From Thermohalobaculum xanthum (GTDB taxonomy: Bacteria; Pseudomonadota; Alphaproteobacteria; Rhodobacterales; Rhodobacteraceae): DNA of 64,000 nucleotides. The translations under genes were made by a program, and so were the position numbers. Where the stretch lies: assembly GCF_016623495.1 (NCBI RefSeq), contig NZ_JAEHHL010000001.1, positions 248,001 to 312,000 on the forward strand, given 5' to 3'. Below the pieces are notes generated by a model. It did no database searches. It saw only the letters and a program-made list of their open reading frames with translations, and was not told the DNA's origin. This document shows positions 8,859-16,797 of this stretch, in pieces (position 1 is the first letter of the stretch; each line of letters opens with the position of its first letter).

Positions 8859-9515
8859 TCAGGGGCCGTTCTCCTCGGGCATCCCCTCGATCAGCGGAAC
8901 GAAAAGCACGTCCGACAAGACCGTGTAATCGAGACCGTCCTCAGTCTTCTCGATCTTGATCAGCTGCTGAACCTCGTCCGACTGCCCGACGGGCACCACC
9001 ATTATGCCACCGGGGCGCAACTGATCCAACAGCATGCGCGGCGCGTCGTCGGCCGCGGCGGCGACCAGGATGCGGTCGAACGGCGCCTGCTCCGGCCAGC
9101 CGCGCGTGCCGTCGCCGGTGCGGATGGTGACGTTGTGGATGCCAAGGCCCTCGAGCCGCTCGCGGGCCAGCCGGACCAGCGGTCGGTGCCGCTCGATGGC
9201 GTAGACCCGGCGCGCGAGGCGCGCGAGGATCGCGGTCTGGTAGCCCGAGCCTGCGCCGATCTCGAGCACCTTGCAGCGTGGTGTCACGTTGAGCGCTTCG
9301 GTCATCACGGCGACGATCGAGGGCTGCGAGATCGTCTGGCCGCAGGCGATGGGAAGCGGCCGGTCCTCCCACGAGCGATCCTTGAAGGCGCGGTCGACGA
9401 ACACGTCGCGCGGCACCGACTCCATGGCCGTCAGCACGCGCTTGTCGGTGACGCCCGCCTGTCTGAGGCTGAGCATCAGGCGCATCAGGCTCTCGGAACG
9501 ATGATCGGGCGTCAT
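8859..9515 (-). CDS. pcm: Protein-L-isoaspartate O-methyltransferase
   Basis: Uses S-adenosylmethionine to methylate L-isoaspartyl residues in aged proteins and so start their repair. 218 residues (E. coli 208) with SAM motif [15 protein letters not shown], the upstream [12 protein letters not shown] substrate loop and a [10 protein letters not shown] post-I motif. It lies 39 bases after surE and 88 bases before nlpD on the same strand. Confidence 0.95.
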   Translation of the reverse strand: MTPDHRSESLMRLMLSLRQAGVTDKRVLTAMESVPRDVFVDRAFKDRSWEDRPLPIACGQTISQPSIVAVMTEALNVTPRCKVLEIGAGSGYQTAILARLARRVYAIERHRPLVRLARERLEGLGIHNVTIRTGDGTRGWPEQAPFDRILVAAAADDAPRMLLDQLRPGGIMVVPVGQSDEVQQLIKIEKTEDGLDYTVLSDVLFVPLIEGMPEENGP

Positions 9516-9554
9516 GGGAAGCTCCGACTGGAAGGACGCGACATCTGGCCGAGC

Positions 9555-10352
9555 CTAGACCGAAGCCGCGCGGCTGTCATTCGACAGCGTGGCCCGGGCG
9601 CCCTCGATCAGGTCATAGGCGGTCATCTGCGGGATGACCGGCGTCGCGGTGATCCAGCCTTCGAGGCAGAGCCGCGCGTCCGAGCCCTCGGGCGCCGAGC
9701 TGTTCGCCGTGGTGTGACGCAGGAACTGGAACTCGCGCCCGTTGGGCGCGGTGTAGGGGACAACCTCGAAGGTGGCCTCGGCGCGCAGGCCGTGCGGGCA
9801 GACGGCCAAACCCTTGACCGCTTCGGGGCGCACGGCGGGGAAGTTCACGTTGTAGAACACGCCGCGCCGGCGGGGCATGGCGAGGACGCGGCGCAGCGTC
9901 TCGGTGCCATGGGCGCGCGCGGGGTCCCAAAGGTCGTCGGGCGCGCCTTCCCAGTTGCGGAAGAACTGGCTCATCGAGATCGCGGGGAAGCCGGCCAGCG
10001 CCGCCTCCATCGCCGCGCCCACGGTGCCGGAATAGACAAGGTCCTCGGCCACGTTGTGGCCCCGGTTGATGCCCGAGATCACCAGATCGGGCGGGCATTC
10101 CTTCATGACGCGATGGAGCCCCACCAGCGCGCAGTCGGCGGGGTAGCCGTCGACCGAGAAGCGCCGGTCCGAGAGCCGGGTGAGGCGCATCGGCGCGGTG
10201 TAGGAGATCGCGTGGCTCGCGCCCGACCGCTCGTTGTCGGGGGCCACCACCCAGACCTCGCCTGACGGGCCGGCGATCTCAGCCGCGATCGACTCGGCCA
10301 GCTTCAGGCCCGGCGCGTTGATGCCGTCGTCGTTGGTGATGAGAATCCGCAT
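9555..10352 (-). CDS. surE: 5'/3'-nucleotidase SurE
   Basis: Metal-dependent survival-protein phosphatase acting on nucleoside monophosphates. 265 residues, starting MRILITNDDG, where the Asp pair and an Asn bind metal; DNERSGAS and SGINRGHN complete the site. It is co-directional with pcm and nlpD. The 315 bases upstream hold the serS terminator, an AT-rich island and a perfect palindrome, so surE probably has its own promoter. Confidence 0.95.
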   Translation of the reverse strand: MRILITNDDGINAPGLKLAESIAAEIAGPSGEVWVVAPDNERSGASHAISYTAPMRLTRLSDRRFSVDGYPADCALVGLHRVMKECPPDLVISGINRGHNVAEDLVYSGTVGAAMEAALAGFPAISMSQFFRNWEGAPDDLWDPARAHGTETLRRVLAMPRRRGVFYNVNFPAVRPEAVKGLAVCPHGLRAEATFEVVPYTAPNGREFQFLRHTTANSSAPEGSDARLCLEGWITATPVIPQMTAYDLIEGARATLSNDSRAASV

Positions 10353-10520
10353 GCTGCCCGCTCCCGCCGCCTGTCTTGCCTGTGGGGCGTTTTAGGGGTG
10401 AGGCGGAGCCGCGTCCATGGCGGATTTCTCGGGTGCGATGGGCGGGCGCTCCGGTGAGCGGGCCGATATGCGGCCGCGGATCGCGTGGAAGTGACGCCGC
10501 GACATGTCGAGGACGCGGGC

Positions 10521-10534
10521 TTTCACGCGTGAAA
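10521..10534. promoter_or_regulatory. Perfect 14-base palindrome, putative operator upstream of surE
   Basis: TTTCACGCGTGAAA, a perfect dyad, lies between the AT-rich island and the surE start, just downstream of a candidate promoter. The identical 14-mer, with the same two bases (gc) on its left, recurs at 43251-43264 before cobU. I cannot name the regulator. The position fits a repressor site near the transcription start (inference). Confidence 0.55.
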
Positions 10535-10545
10535 CCCTACGTAAC

Positions 10546-10574
10546 ATATTGTTTTTATATAGTTTATGTGTGAA
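10546..10574 (-). promoter_or_regulatory. Candidate promoter for surE-pcm-nlpD
   Basis: On the minus strand a TTCACA -35-like hexamer (10569-10574) is followed after 17 bases by CAATAT (10546-10551) inside the AT-rich island; TATAAA at 10554-10559 is an alternative -10. The -10 match is weak, so this is tentative. Confidence 0.35.
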
Positions 10575-10632
10575 CGCACGTGAGTGCATCGACGACAGGA
10601 AGGGTCTTCGGCAATCATTGCCCGCGCGGAAG

Positions 10633-10657
10633 GGATCCCGGCGCTGGTCCGGGATCC
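10633..10657 (-). terminator. Hairpin downstream of serS
   Basis: Inverted repeat GGATCCCGG (10633-10641) / CCGGGATCC (10649-10657) with a 7-base loop, 10 bases past the serS stop. It lacks a clear U-run, so it may only slow or partly terminate transcription. Confidence 0.55.
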
Positions 10658-10667
10658 TGCTGGTTAC

Positions 10668-11960
10668 TTAGCCGAGCGAGCCGTCCGCGCGGATGACCGT
10701 GGCGCCCTTCATGTAGGGCCGCAGCACCTCGGGGATAGTGATCGAGCCGTCGGCCTGCTGGCCGTTCTCCATCACCGCGATCAGCGCGCGGCCGACCGCG
10801 AGGCCCGAGCCGTTCAGGGTGTGCACGAAATCGGGCCGCTTTTCCCCTTCACGGCGGAAGCGGGCGTTCATGCGCCGGGCCTGGAAATCGCCGCAGACCG
10901 AGCACGACGAGATCTCGCGGTAGGTGTCCTGGCCGGGCAGCCAGACCTCGATGTCGTGGGTCCGCTGGGCGCCGAAGCCCATGTCTCCGGTGCAGAGCAC
11001 CACGGTGCGGTAGGGCAGGCCGAGCTTCTCGAGAATACCCTCGGCGCAGCGGGTCATGCGCTCGTGCTCGGCCAGCGCGTCCTCGGGCGTGGTGATCGAG
11101 ACCATCTCGACCTTCTCGAATTGGTGCTGGCGCAGCATGCCGCGGGTGTCCTTGCCGGCCGAGCCCGCCTCGGACCGGAAGCATTGCGTCCAGGCGGTGA
11201 AGCGCAGGGGCAGGGTGCCGGCATCGAGGATCTCGCCGGCCGCGATGTTGGTGAGCGTCACCTCGGCCGTGGGGATGAGCCACCAGCCATTGGTCGTCTG
11301 GTAGCTGTCCTCGGCGAATTTCGGCAGCTGCCCGGTGCCGACCATGGCCTCGTCCTTGACCAGCACGGGGGTCCAGACCTCGGTCAGGCCGTTCTCGTCG
11401 ACATGGGTGTCGAGCATGAACTGCGCCAGCGCGCGATGCAGGCGGATGAGCGCGCCCTTGAGCGTGACGAAGCGCGCGCCCGAGAGGCGGGCGGCGAACT
11501 CGAAATCCATGCATCCCATGGCCTCGCCCAACTCGAAATGCTCGCGCGGCGCGAAATCGAACGTGCGCGGGGTGCCCCAGCGGTGCAGCTCGACATTCTG
11601 GCTCTCGTCGGCGCCGTCGGGCACCGAATCGAGCGGCAGGTTGGGGATCGTGAGCAGGAGCGCCTCGAGACGCTCGTCCTCGGCCTTGGCCTCGGCCTCG
11701 AGGCGGGCGATCTCGTCCTTCTTCTCGGCCACCAGCGCGCGCAGCCGCTCGAACTCGGCCTCGTCGCCGCTGGCCTTGGCCTTGCCCACGTCCTTCGATG
11801 CCGCGTTGCGTGCGGCCAGTGCGGCCTCGGCCGCGGTGATCCTGGCGCGGCGCGCCTCGTCGATCGCGAGGATCTCGGCCGCGACCGGCGCGAGCCCGCG
11901 GCGCGAGAGCGCGGCATCAAATGCAGCCGGGTTTTCGCGGATGGCGCGGATGTCGTGCAT
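10668..11960 (-). CDS. serS: Seryl-tRNA synthetase
   Basis: Charges tRNA-Ser and tRNA-Sec with serine in the cytoplasm. 430 residues. The N-terminal coiled-coil arm (about 30-105) binds the tRNA; the class II core has motif 2 ([16 protein letters not shown]) and [12 protein letters not shown] motif 3. The ATG at 11960 gives [11 protein letters not shown], the family's usual start; an upstream in-frame ATG would add 16 residues. It heads the minus-strand block serS-surE-pcm-nlpD. Confidence 0.96.
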   Translation of the reverse strand: MHDIRAIRENPAAFDAALSRRGLAPVAAEILAIDEARRARITAAEAALAARNAASKDVGKAKASGDEAEFERLRALVAEKKDEIARLEAEAKAEDERLEALLLTIPNLPLDSVPDGADESQNVELHRWGTPRTFDFAPREHFELGEAMGCMDFEFAARLSGARFVTLKGALIRLHRALAQFMLDTHVDENGLTEVWTPVLVKDEAMVGTGQLPKFAEDSYQTTNGWWLIPTAEVTLTNIAAGEILDAGTLPLRFTAWTQCFRSEAGSAGKDTRGMLRQHQFEKVEMVSITTPEDALAEHERMTRCAEGILEKLGLPYRTVVLCTGDMGFGAQRTHDIEVWLPGQDTYREISSCSVCGDFQARRMNARFRREGEKRPDFVHTLNGSGLAVGRALIAVMENGQQADGSITIPEVLRPYMKGATVIRADGSLG

Positions 11961-12109
11961 GGTCAGCTCCTTCGGGACCGAGCGGGCGGGATGGACCCGG
12001 CGCGGCATAGCCGATCCTGATGGGCTTTTCCAGCACGCGCGAACCGGCGCGCGCGGCCCCGTTGGGCGTGCGCGGGCATGCAGGGCAGGCAGGTCCTACG
12101 GGTCGGGTA

Positions 12110-12190
12110 TCAGACGAACGCGATGGCCATCACTGCGGCGTAGAGGGTAATGCCGAGCGCGGCGGCACTGTAATACATGACGTCGAGCAT
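12110..12190 (-). CDS. 26-residue single-pass membrane peptide
   Basis: Starts MLDVMYYSAAALGI and is almost entirely one hydrophobic helix with no charged residue after Asp3. The ATG is preceded by gggagagaacgc, a good ribosome site. Upstream on the same strand lies an FNR/CRP-type dyad at the class II distance from a -10-like hexamer, the main reason to think it is expressed. I do not recognise a family. By size it resembles accessory subunits of respiratory oxidases (CydX-like), but no sequence link can be claimed. Confidence 0.6.
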   Translation of the reverse strand: MLDVMYYSAAALGITLYAAVMAIAFV

Positions 12191-12508
12191 GCGTTCTCTC
12201 CCGGGCAGATCGTTTTTCTTTTCGCCGTTGGTACGATAACCGCACCAGAGCCGAGCAACTTTGACATGTGTCAAAGGTCTCGATCTCCGCGCAACAATAT
12301 TGCAGGGATAAAAATTTATTGCAAGTGCGAAGTCGTGCTGCAAGCGCGAAAAAGCGCGCCACAAGGCACCCTGCGGGCGTTGCCGGGTGAAGCGGGCCGG
12401 TCGGGCCGGGCGTTGCTTGCATGGGGCGGGGGCGCCGTATATATCGCCGGTGCCTGCGCTCGCGACGTTCGTGGCGCGCCAGAAACAGTTGTCACGAAAG
12501 GAGTCCGC
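12191..12508. other. Divergent promoter region between the membrane peptide and yajC
   Basis: About 318 bases without a gene. Contents: the peptide's leader and -10-like TATCGT (12233-12238, minus strand), the FNR-like dyad (12260-12275), an AT-rich stretch around 12295-12320, a pair of 11-base direct repeats (12321-12331 and 12340-12350, one mismatch), and the yajC ribosome site aaaggag just before 12509. Confidence 0.65.
12260..12275 (-). promoter_or_regulatory. FNR/CRP-family-like binding site
   Basis: TTTGACA-TG-TGTCAAA: 7-base arms around a 2-base centre, containing TTGAC-N4-GTCAA, close to the FNR consensus TTGAT-N4-ATCAA. The centre lies 29.5 bases from the first base of a TATCGT hexamer on the minus strand, which puts it at -41.5, the class II activator position. 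Rhodobacterales carry FnrL and related Dnr regulators; which one binds, if any, is inference. Confidence 0.55.
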
Positions 12509-12841
12509 ATGTTTGCGACCCCCGCCTACGCCCAGGCCGCCGGCGCCGCGCCCGGTGGAGGCTTCCTGCCTTCGCTGCTGCCGCTGATCCTGATCTTCGT
12601 CATCTTCTACTTCCTGCTGATCCGCCCGCAGCAAAAACGCGCGAAGGAGCACAAGCAGATGATCGAGGCGCTGCGGCGCGGCGACCAGGTCGTCCTGGCG
12701 GGCGGCATCATGGGCAAGGTCGTCCGCGTCCGCGACGAGGACGAGGCCGAGGTCGAGATCGCCGAGGGCGTGAAGATCCGGGTGGTCAAGTCGACCATTG
12801 CCCAGGTCGTCTCCAAGACCGAGCCCGCGAACGACGCCTGA
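12509..12841 (+). CDS. yajC: Sec translocase accessory subunit YajC
   Basis: 110 residues: short Ala-rich N terminus, one membrane helix (about 22-40) followed by the family motif FYFLLIRPQQKRAKEH, then a small soluble domain (LRRGDQVVLAGGIMGKV). It forms part of the SecDF-YajC complex that helps complete protein export. The ATG at 12509 has an aaaggag ribosome site; the longer frame upstream starts in non-coding sequence. It lies 84 bases before secDF. Confidence 0.95.
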   Translation: MFATPAYAQAAGAAPGGGFLPSLLPLILIFVIFYFLLIRPQQKRAKEHKQMIEALRRGDQVVLAGGIMGKVVRVRDEDEAEVEIAEGVKIRVVKSTIAQVVSKTEPANDA

Positions 12842-12925
12842 GACCCGCGGAGGGCCGGGCGCGATCGCGGGCCTGGCCATTCGCCCTCGGGACCCACGAC
12901 ACCAAGCCCCTGAAGGCCGCGCCCT

Positions 12926-15484
12926 ATGCTCTACTTCCCGCTCTGGAAAAAGATCTGGATCATCGGGCTCTGCGTGCTCGGCATCCTGTTCGCCCTGCCG
13001 AACCTGGCGACGCAGGAGATGCGCGACAGCATCCCCGACTGGCTGCCGCGCGATTCGGTGAACCTGGGGCTCGACCTGCGGGGCGGGGCGCATCTGCTGG
13101 TCGAGGTCCAGGTCGGCGAGGTCGAGGCCGACCGGATGGAGGCGCTGCGCGCCGATGTGCGCCAGGCCCTGATCGACGCCGATGTGCGCCGGTTCACCGG
13201 CCTGCGGGCGGCGGAGGACCACGTCTCGGTCCGCATCACCAATGCCGACGACATGGCGCGCGCGCTCGAGGCGCTGCGCGCGCTCGCCCAGCCGGTGACG
13301 GGCTTGCTGGGCACGGGCCTGCCGGGCATGGCGGCGGGCAGCGACCTCGAGGTGACCGACAGCGGCGACCAGACCCTGCGCATCGGTCTGACCGAGCCCG
13401 CCATCGCCGCGATGAACGAGCGCACGATGGCGCAGTCGCTGGAGATCGTGCGCCGCCGCATCGACGAGAGCGGCACGCGCGAGCCCACCATCCAGCGCCA
13501 GGGCGAGGACCGTATCCTGGTCCAGGTGCCGGGCATCGGCTCGGCCGAGGAACTTCTGGGGCTGATCGGGCGCACCGCGAAGCTGACCTTCCACGCGGTC
13601 AAGGGCATCGGCGCCGAGGCGCAGAACCCGGGGCCGGGCGAGATGGTGCTGAACGACGCCACGAGCGCCGAGCCGCTGCTGCTGGAGCGCCGGGCGATCC
13701 TGACCGGCGATCAGCTGGTCGACAGCCAGCTGGGCTTCCACCCCGACACCGGCCTGCCGGTGGTCAATTTCCGCTTCGATTCCGGCGGCGCGCGCATCTT
13801 CGGCAACTACACGGCCGCGAATGTCGGGCAGCTTTTCGCCATCGTGCTGGACAACGAGGTGATCACCGCGCCGCGCATCCAGTCGCCGATCCTGGGCGGA
13901 TCGGGCTTCATCGAGGGCAACTTCACGGTCGAGAGCGCGACCGAGCTGTCGATCCTGCTGCGCTCGGGCGCGCTGCCCGCCTCGATCAAGGTGCTCGAGC
14001 AGCGCACGGTCGGGCCCGATCTCGGCGCGGATTCGATTGCCAAGGGCGAGGTCGCGACCGCGCTGGCCTTCGCCGCGGTCATCGGCTTCATGCTGCTGGT
14101 CTACCGGATCTTCGGCGTCTTTGCCTGCGTCGCGCTGGTCGTCAACGTCGCGCTGATCATGGGCGTGCTGTCGGCCATCGGGGCCACGCTGACATTGCCG
14201 GGCATCGCCGGCATCGTGCTGACCATCGGCATGGCGGTCGATGCCAACGTGCTGATCTTCGAGCGAATACGCGAGGAGCTGCGCCGCTCGAAAGGCGTGA
14301 GCCGCGCCATCGAGAAGGGCTATTCCGAGGCGTTCTCGGCCATCATCGACGCCAACATCACCACGCTCATCGCGGCGGTGATCCTGTTTGCGATCGGCTC
14401 GGGGCCGGTGAAGGGTTTCGCCGTGACGCTGGGCATCGGCATCGTGACCTCGGTCTTCACCGCGGTGCTGCTGACGCGCCTGATGATCTCGATGTGGCTC
14501 GAGCGCGCTCGACCCAAGACGCTGCAGGTCGAGCGGTTCCGGCTGGTGCCCGACGAGACGCATCTCCACTTCATGAAGATGCGCCGGGCCTGCTTCGGCG
14601 TCTCGGTCGCCGGCGTCGTGGTGTCGCTGGGCCTGCTGGTCGCGATGGGGCTGAACTTCGGCATCGACTTCCGCGGCGGCACGATGATCGAGTTCCGCAC
14701 CGCGCAGGAGGCCGATCTGGGCGCGATCCGCTCGGAGGTCTCGGGGCTTGGGATCGGCGATGTCCAGGTCCAGAGCTTCGGCACCGAGCGCGACGTGCTG
14801 GTCCGGGTCGAGGCGCAGGGCGCCGATGGCGACGAGCGCATGGCCGTGGCCGACGCCGTGGGCGACCGGCTGACCGAGGTCTTCGAGGGCGGCGAGGTGC
14901 GGCGCGTCGAGGTCGTCGGTCCCAAGGTCTCGGGCGAGTTGCTGGAGGCGGGCATCCTGGCCATCGTGCTCGCGGTGACGGCGGTGCTGGTCTACATCTG
15001 GCTGCGGTTCGAATGGCAGTTCGGCGTGGGTGCGGTGATCGCGCTGGTGCATGACGTGGCACTGACCATCGGGGTCTTTGCGCTGGTCGGGATCGAGTTC
15101 AACCTGTCGATCATCGCGGCATTGCTGGCGATCGTCGGCTACTCGCTCAACGACACCGTGGTCGTCTATGACCGCGTGCGCGAGAACCTTCGAAAATACA
15201 AGAAGATGGATCTGGCCCAGCTGCTGGACCTCTCGGTCAACGAGACCCTCTCGCGCACCTTGATGACCTCGCTCACCACGCTGGTCGCGCTGGTCGCGAT
15301 GTTCCTGCTGGGACCGCAGGTGATCCAGGGCTTCACCTTCGCCATGATCTGGGGAATCGTGATCGGCACCTATTCCTCGATCTTCGTGGCGGCGGCGCTG
15401 CTGCTGTCGCTGAAGATCAAGCGCGACTGGACCGAGGAAGACCCGCAGAAGGCGGGCGTCCAGTTCGGCAGCGCCGAGGGATGA
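12926..15484 (+). CDS. secDF: Fused protein translocase subunit SecDF
   Basis: 852 residues covering all of SecD and SecF. SecD half: N-terminal helix, LGLDLRGGAHLLVEV, a large periplasmic domain and helices with GIVLTIGMAVDANVLIFERI. SecF half begins about residue 530 with FRLVPDETHLHFMKMRR, then GLNFGIDFRGGTMIEF and the VGYSLNDTVVVYDRVREN proton-relay motif; total about 12 membrane helices. The complex uses the proton gradient to pull secreted proteins into the periplasm. The join looks like a SecD end run directly into a SecF start. Confidence 0.95.
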   Translation: MLYFPLWKKIWIIGLCVLGILFALPNLATQEMRDSIPDWLPRDSVNLGLDLRGGAHLLVEVQVGEVEADRMEALRADVRQALIDADVRRFTGLRAAEDHVSVRITNADDMARALEALRALAQPVTGLLGTGLPGMAAGSDLEVTDSGDQTLRIGLTEPAIAAMNERTMAQSLEIVRRRIDESGTREPTIQRQGEDRILVQVPGIGSAEELLGLIGRTAKLTFHAVKGIGAEAQNPGPGEMVLNDATSAEPLLLERRAILTGDQLVDSQLGFHPDTGLPVVNFRFDSGGARIFGNYTAANVGQLFAIVLDNEVITAPRIQSPILGGSGFIEGNFTVESATELSILLRSGALPASIKVLEQRTVGPDLGADSIAKGEVATALAFAAVIGFMLLVYRIFGVFACVALVVNVALIMGVLSAIGATLTLPGIAGIVLTIGMAVDANVLIFERIREELRRSKGVSRAIEKGYSEAFSAIIDANITTLIAAVILFAIGSGPVKGFAVTLGIGIVTSVFTAVLLTRLMISMWLERARPKTLQVERFRLVPDETHLHFMKMRRACFGVSVAGVVVSLGLLVAMGLNFGIDFRGGTMIEFRTAQEADLGAIRSEVSGLGIGDVQVQSFGTERDVLVRVEAQGADGDERMAVADAVGDRLTEVFEGGEVRRVEVVGPKVSGELLEAGILAIVLAVTAVLVYIWLRFEWQFGVGAVIALVHDVALTIGVFALVGIEFNLSIIAALLAIVGYSLNDTVVVYDRVRENLRKYKKMDLAQLLDLSVNETLSRTLMTSLTTLVALVAMFLLGPQVIQGFTFAMIWGIVIGTYSSIFVAAALLLSLKIKRDWTEEDPQKAGVQFGSAEG

Positions 15485-15541
15485 GCGCCGTTCGGCGCGC
15501 GGCCTTGACGCGGGGGCGGTGAGCCCCCATCACTCGGGGCC

Positions 15542-15910
15542 ATGCGCATGAACGAGATCACATTCGGCGGCCAGCGCCCGGTCGATGGCTATGGGCCCGG
15601 CGGCTTTCGCATCGCGGGCGAATGGCACGAGGGGCCACTGGTGCTGTTGCCCTCGGGCATCCAGCCGATGGCCGGGGGCGCGCTGGGCGATGCCGCGATT
15701 GCCCCCGTGCTGGCGGCGGCGGCCGAGATCGACGTGGTGCTGGTCGGGCAGGGTGCCGAGATCGCACCCCTGCCGCGGGCGCTGCGCGAGGCTTTCGAGG
15801 CCGCGGGCATCGGTGTCGAGATGATGTCGACCCCCTCCGCCTGCCGCACCTACAACGTTCTTCTGGCCGAGGATCGCCGGGTCGCGGCGCTGCTGATCGC
15901 TGTGGGCTGA
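15542..15910 (+). CDS. Mth938-like (DUF498/NDUFAF3 family) protein
   Basis: 122-residue soluble single-domain protein with the family's GYGPGGFRIAG start, LPSGIQPM, a central VVLVGQGAEI strand and SACRTYNVLLAEDRRVAALL at the end. The family includes NDUFAF3, a mitochondrial complex I assembly factor; the bacterial role is unclear. It lies 57 bases after secDF on the same strand. The ATG at 15542 or the second ATG two codons on could be used. Confidence 0.85.
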   Translation: MRMNEITFGGQRPVDGYGPGGFRIAGEWHEGPLVLLPSGIQPMAGGALGDAAIAPVLAAAAEIDVVLVGQGAEIAPLPRALREAFEAAGIGVEMMSTPSACRTYNVLLAEDRRVAALLIAVG

Positions 15911-15912
15911 GC

Positions 15913-15928
15913 CCGGCCGCGCGGCCGG
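15913..15928. terminator. GC-rich perfect palindrome after the Mth938-like gene
   Basis: CCGGCCGC followed directly by GCGGCCGG, three bases past the stop. It could act as a hairpin end of the yajC-secDF transcript, but there is no T-run and no loop without melting of the central pairs. Confidence 0.3.
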
Positions 15929-16094
15929 CGAGGGGCAGGGCCATAGCCCGGGCGTCGCGCTGGCTTACCGTATCGCCGGCATTGGCCGGATCGCGCCGAA
16001 TTCCCTTTCATCCGGGCGGCAAGGTCATATATTCCGCCCCGAGGGGCGACCACGCCCCCGAGGATTTCAGCGACCCGACAGAGAGGGGACCCCC

Positions 16095-16709
16095 ATGGCT
16101 TTCACGCTTCCCGACCTTCCCTATGCCCATGACGCGCTGGCGCCGTTCGGGATGTCGAAGGAGACGCTCGAGTTCCACCACGACCTCCACCACAAGGCCT
16201 ATGTCGACAACGGCAACAAGCTGATCGCCGGCACCGAGTGGGAGGGCAAGTCGCTCGAGGAGATCGTCAAGGGCACCTACCAGGCCGGTGCCGTGGCGCA
16301 GTCGGGCATCTTCAACAACGCCTCGCAGCATTGGAATCACAACCAGTTCTGGGAAATGATGGGCCCCAAGCGCACGGGCATGCCCGGCGCGCTGGAGAAG
16401 GCGATCACCGACGCCTTCGGCTCGGTCCAGAAGTTCAAGGACGACTTCGCCGCCGCGGGTGCGGGCCAGTTCGGCTCGGGCTGGTGCTGGCTGGTCAAGG
16501 ACAAGGACGGCTCGCTGAAGGTGACCAAGACCGAGAACGGCGTGAACCCGCTGTGCTTCGGTCAGACCGCGCTGCTGGGCTGCGACGTGTGGGAGCACAG
16601 CTACTACATCGACTATCGCAACAAGCGGCCGGCATACCTGTCGAACTTCCTCGACAATCTCGTGAACTGGGAAAACGTGGCCGAGCGGCTGGCGAAGGCC
16701 GGCGGCTGA
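16095..16709 (+). CDS. sodB: Superoxide dismutase, Fe/Mn type
   Basis: Converts superoxide to oxygen and peroxide in the cytoplasm. 204 residues with metal ligands in LEFHHDLHHKAY, the QHWNHNQFW block and DVWEHSYYIDY. FNNASQHWNH and FGSGWCWLV favour the iron form, as in other Rhodobacterales, but metal choice cannot be fixed by eye. Single gene with a tgagaggggaccccc leader just upstream and a strong terminator after it. Confidence 0.95.
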   Translation: MAFTLPDLPYAHDALAPFGMSKETLEFHHDLHHKAYVDNGNKLIAGTEWEGKSLEEIVKGTYQAGAVAQSGIFNNASQHWNHNQFWEMMGPKRTGMPGALEKAITDAFGSVQKFKDDFAAAGAGQFGSGWCWLVKDKDGSLKVTKTENGVNPLCFGQTALLGCDVWEHSYYIDYRNKRPAYLSNFLDNLVNWENVAERLAKAGG

Positions 16710-16749
16710 GGCAACGGCGGGCCCCGGCACGGGGCCCTGCGAGGAACGG

Positions 16750-16782
16750 CCCCGGGGCGAGGCAGCTTGCCCCGGGGTCTTT
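16750..16782 (+). terminator. Rho-independent-type terminator after sodB
   Basis: Arms CCCCGGGGC (16750-16758) and GCCCCGGGG (16769-16777), 10-base loop, followed by tcttt. It lies 41 bases past the sodB stop. Confidence 0.8.
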
Positions 16783-16797
16783 GCGTGGAGGACGGGC

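Larger units (their letters stand above)
10353..10667. other. Intergenic region between serS and surE
   Basis: About 315 bases with no convincing gene. From the serS side it holds a hairpin terminator (10633-10657), an AT-rich island (10536-10570), unusual in this GC-rich window, and the 14-base palindrome at 10521-10534. A 65-codon frame on the minus strand (10392-10589) has Arg/Pro-rich composition and no ribosome site; I do not call it. Confidence 0.7.

Noticed and set aside
10392-10589. 65-codon minus-strand frame in the serS-surE gap
   Set aside because: No ribosome site; Arg/Pro-rich; it runs through the palindrome and candidate promoter.
12110-15052. A 980-codon open frame on the minus strand opposite secDF
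   Set aside because: It is a shadow of the high-GC secDF gene, with Arg/Asp/His-rich composition and no family pattern. Only its last 26 codons, after the ATG at 12190, are kept as a separate peptide.
15512-15528. GGGGGC/GCCCCC hairpin between secDF and the Mth938-like gene
   Set aside because: Six-base stem without a T-run in a gap that should be transcribed through; not called a terminator.
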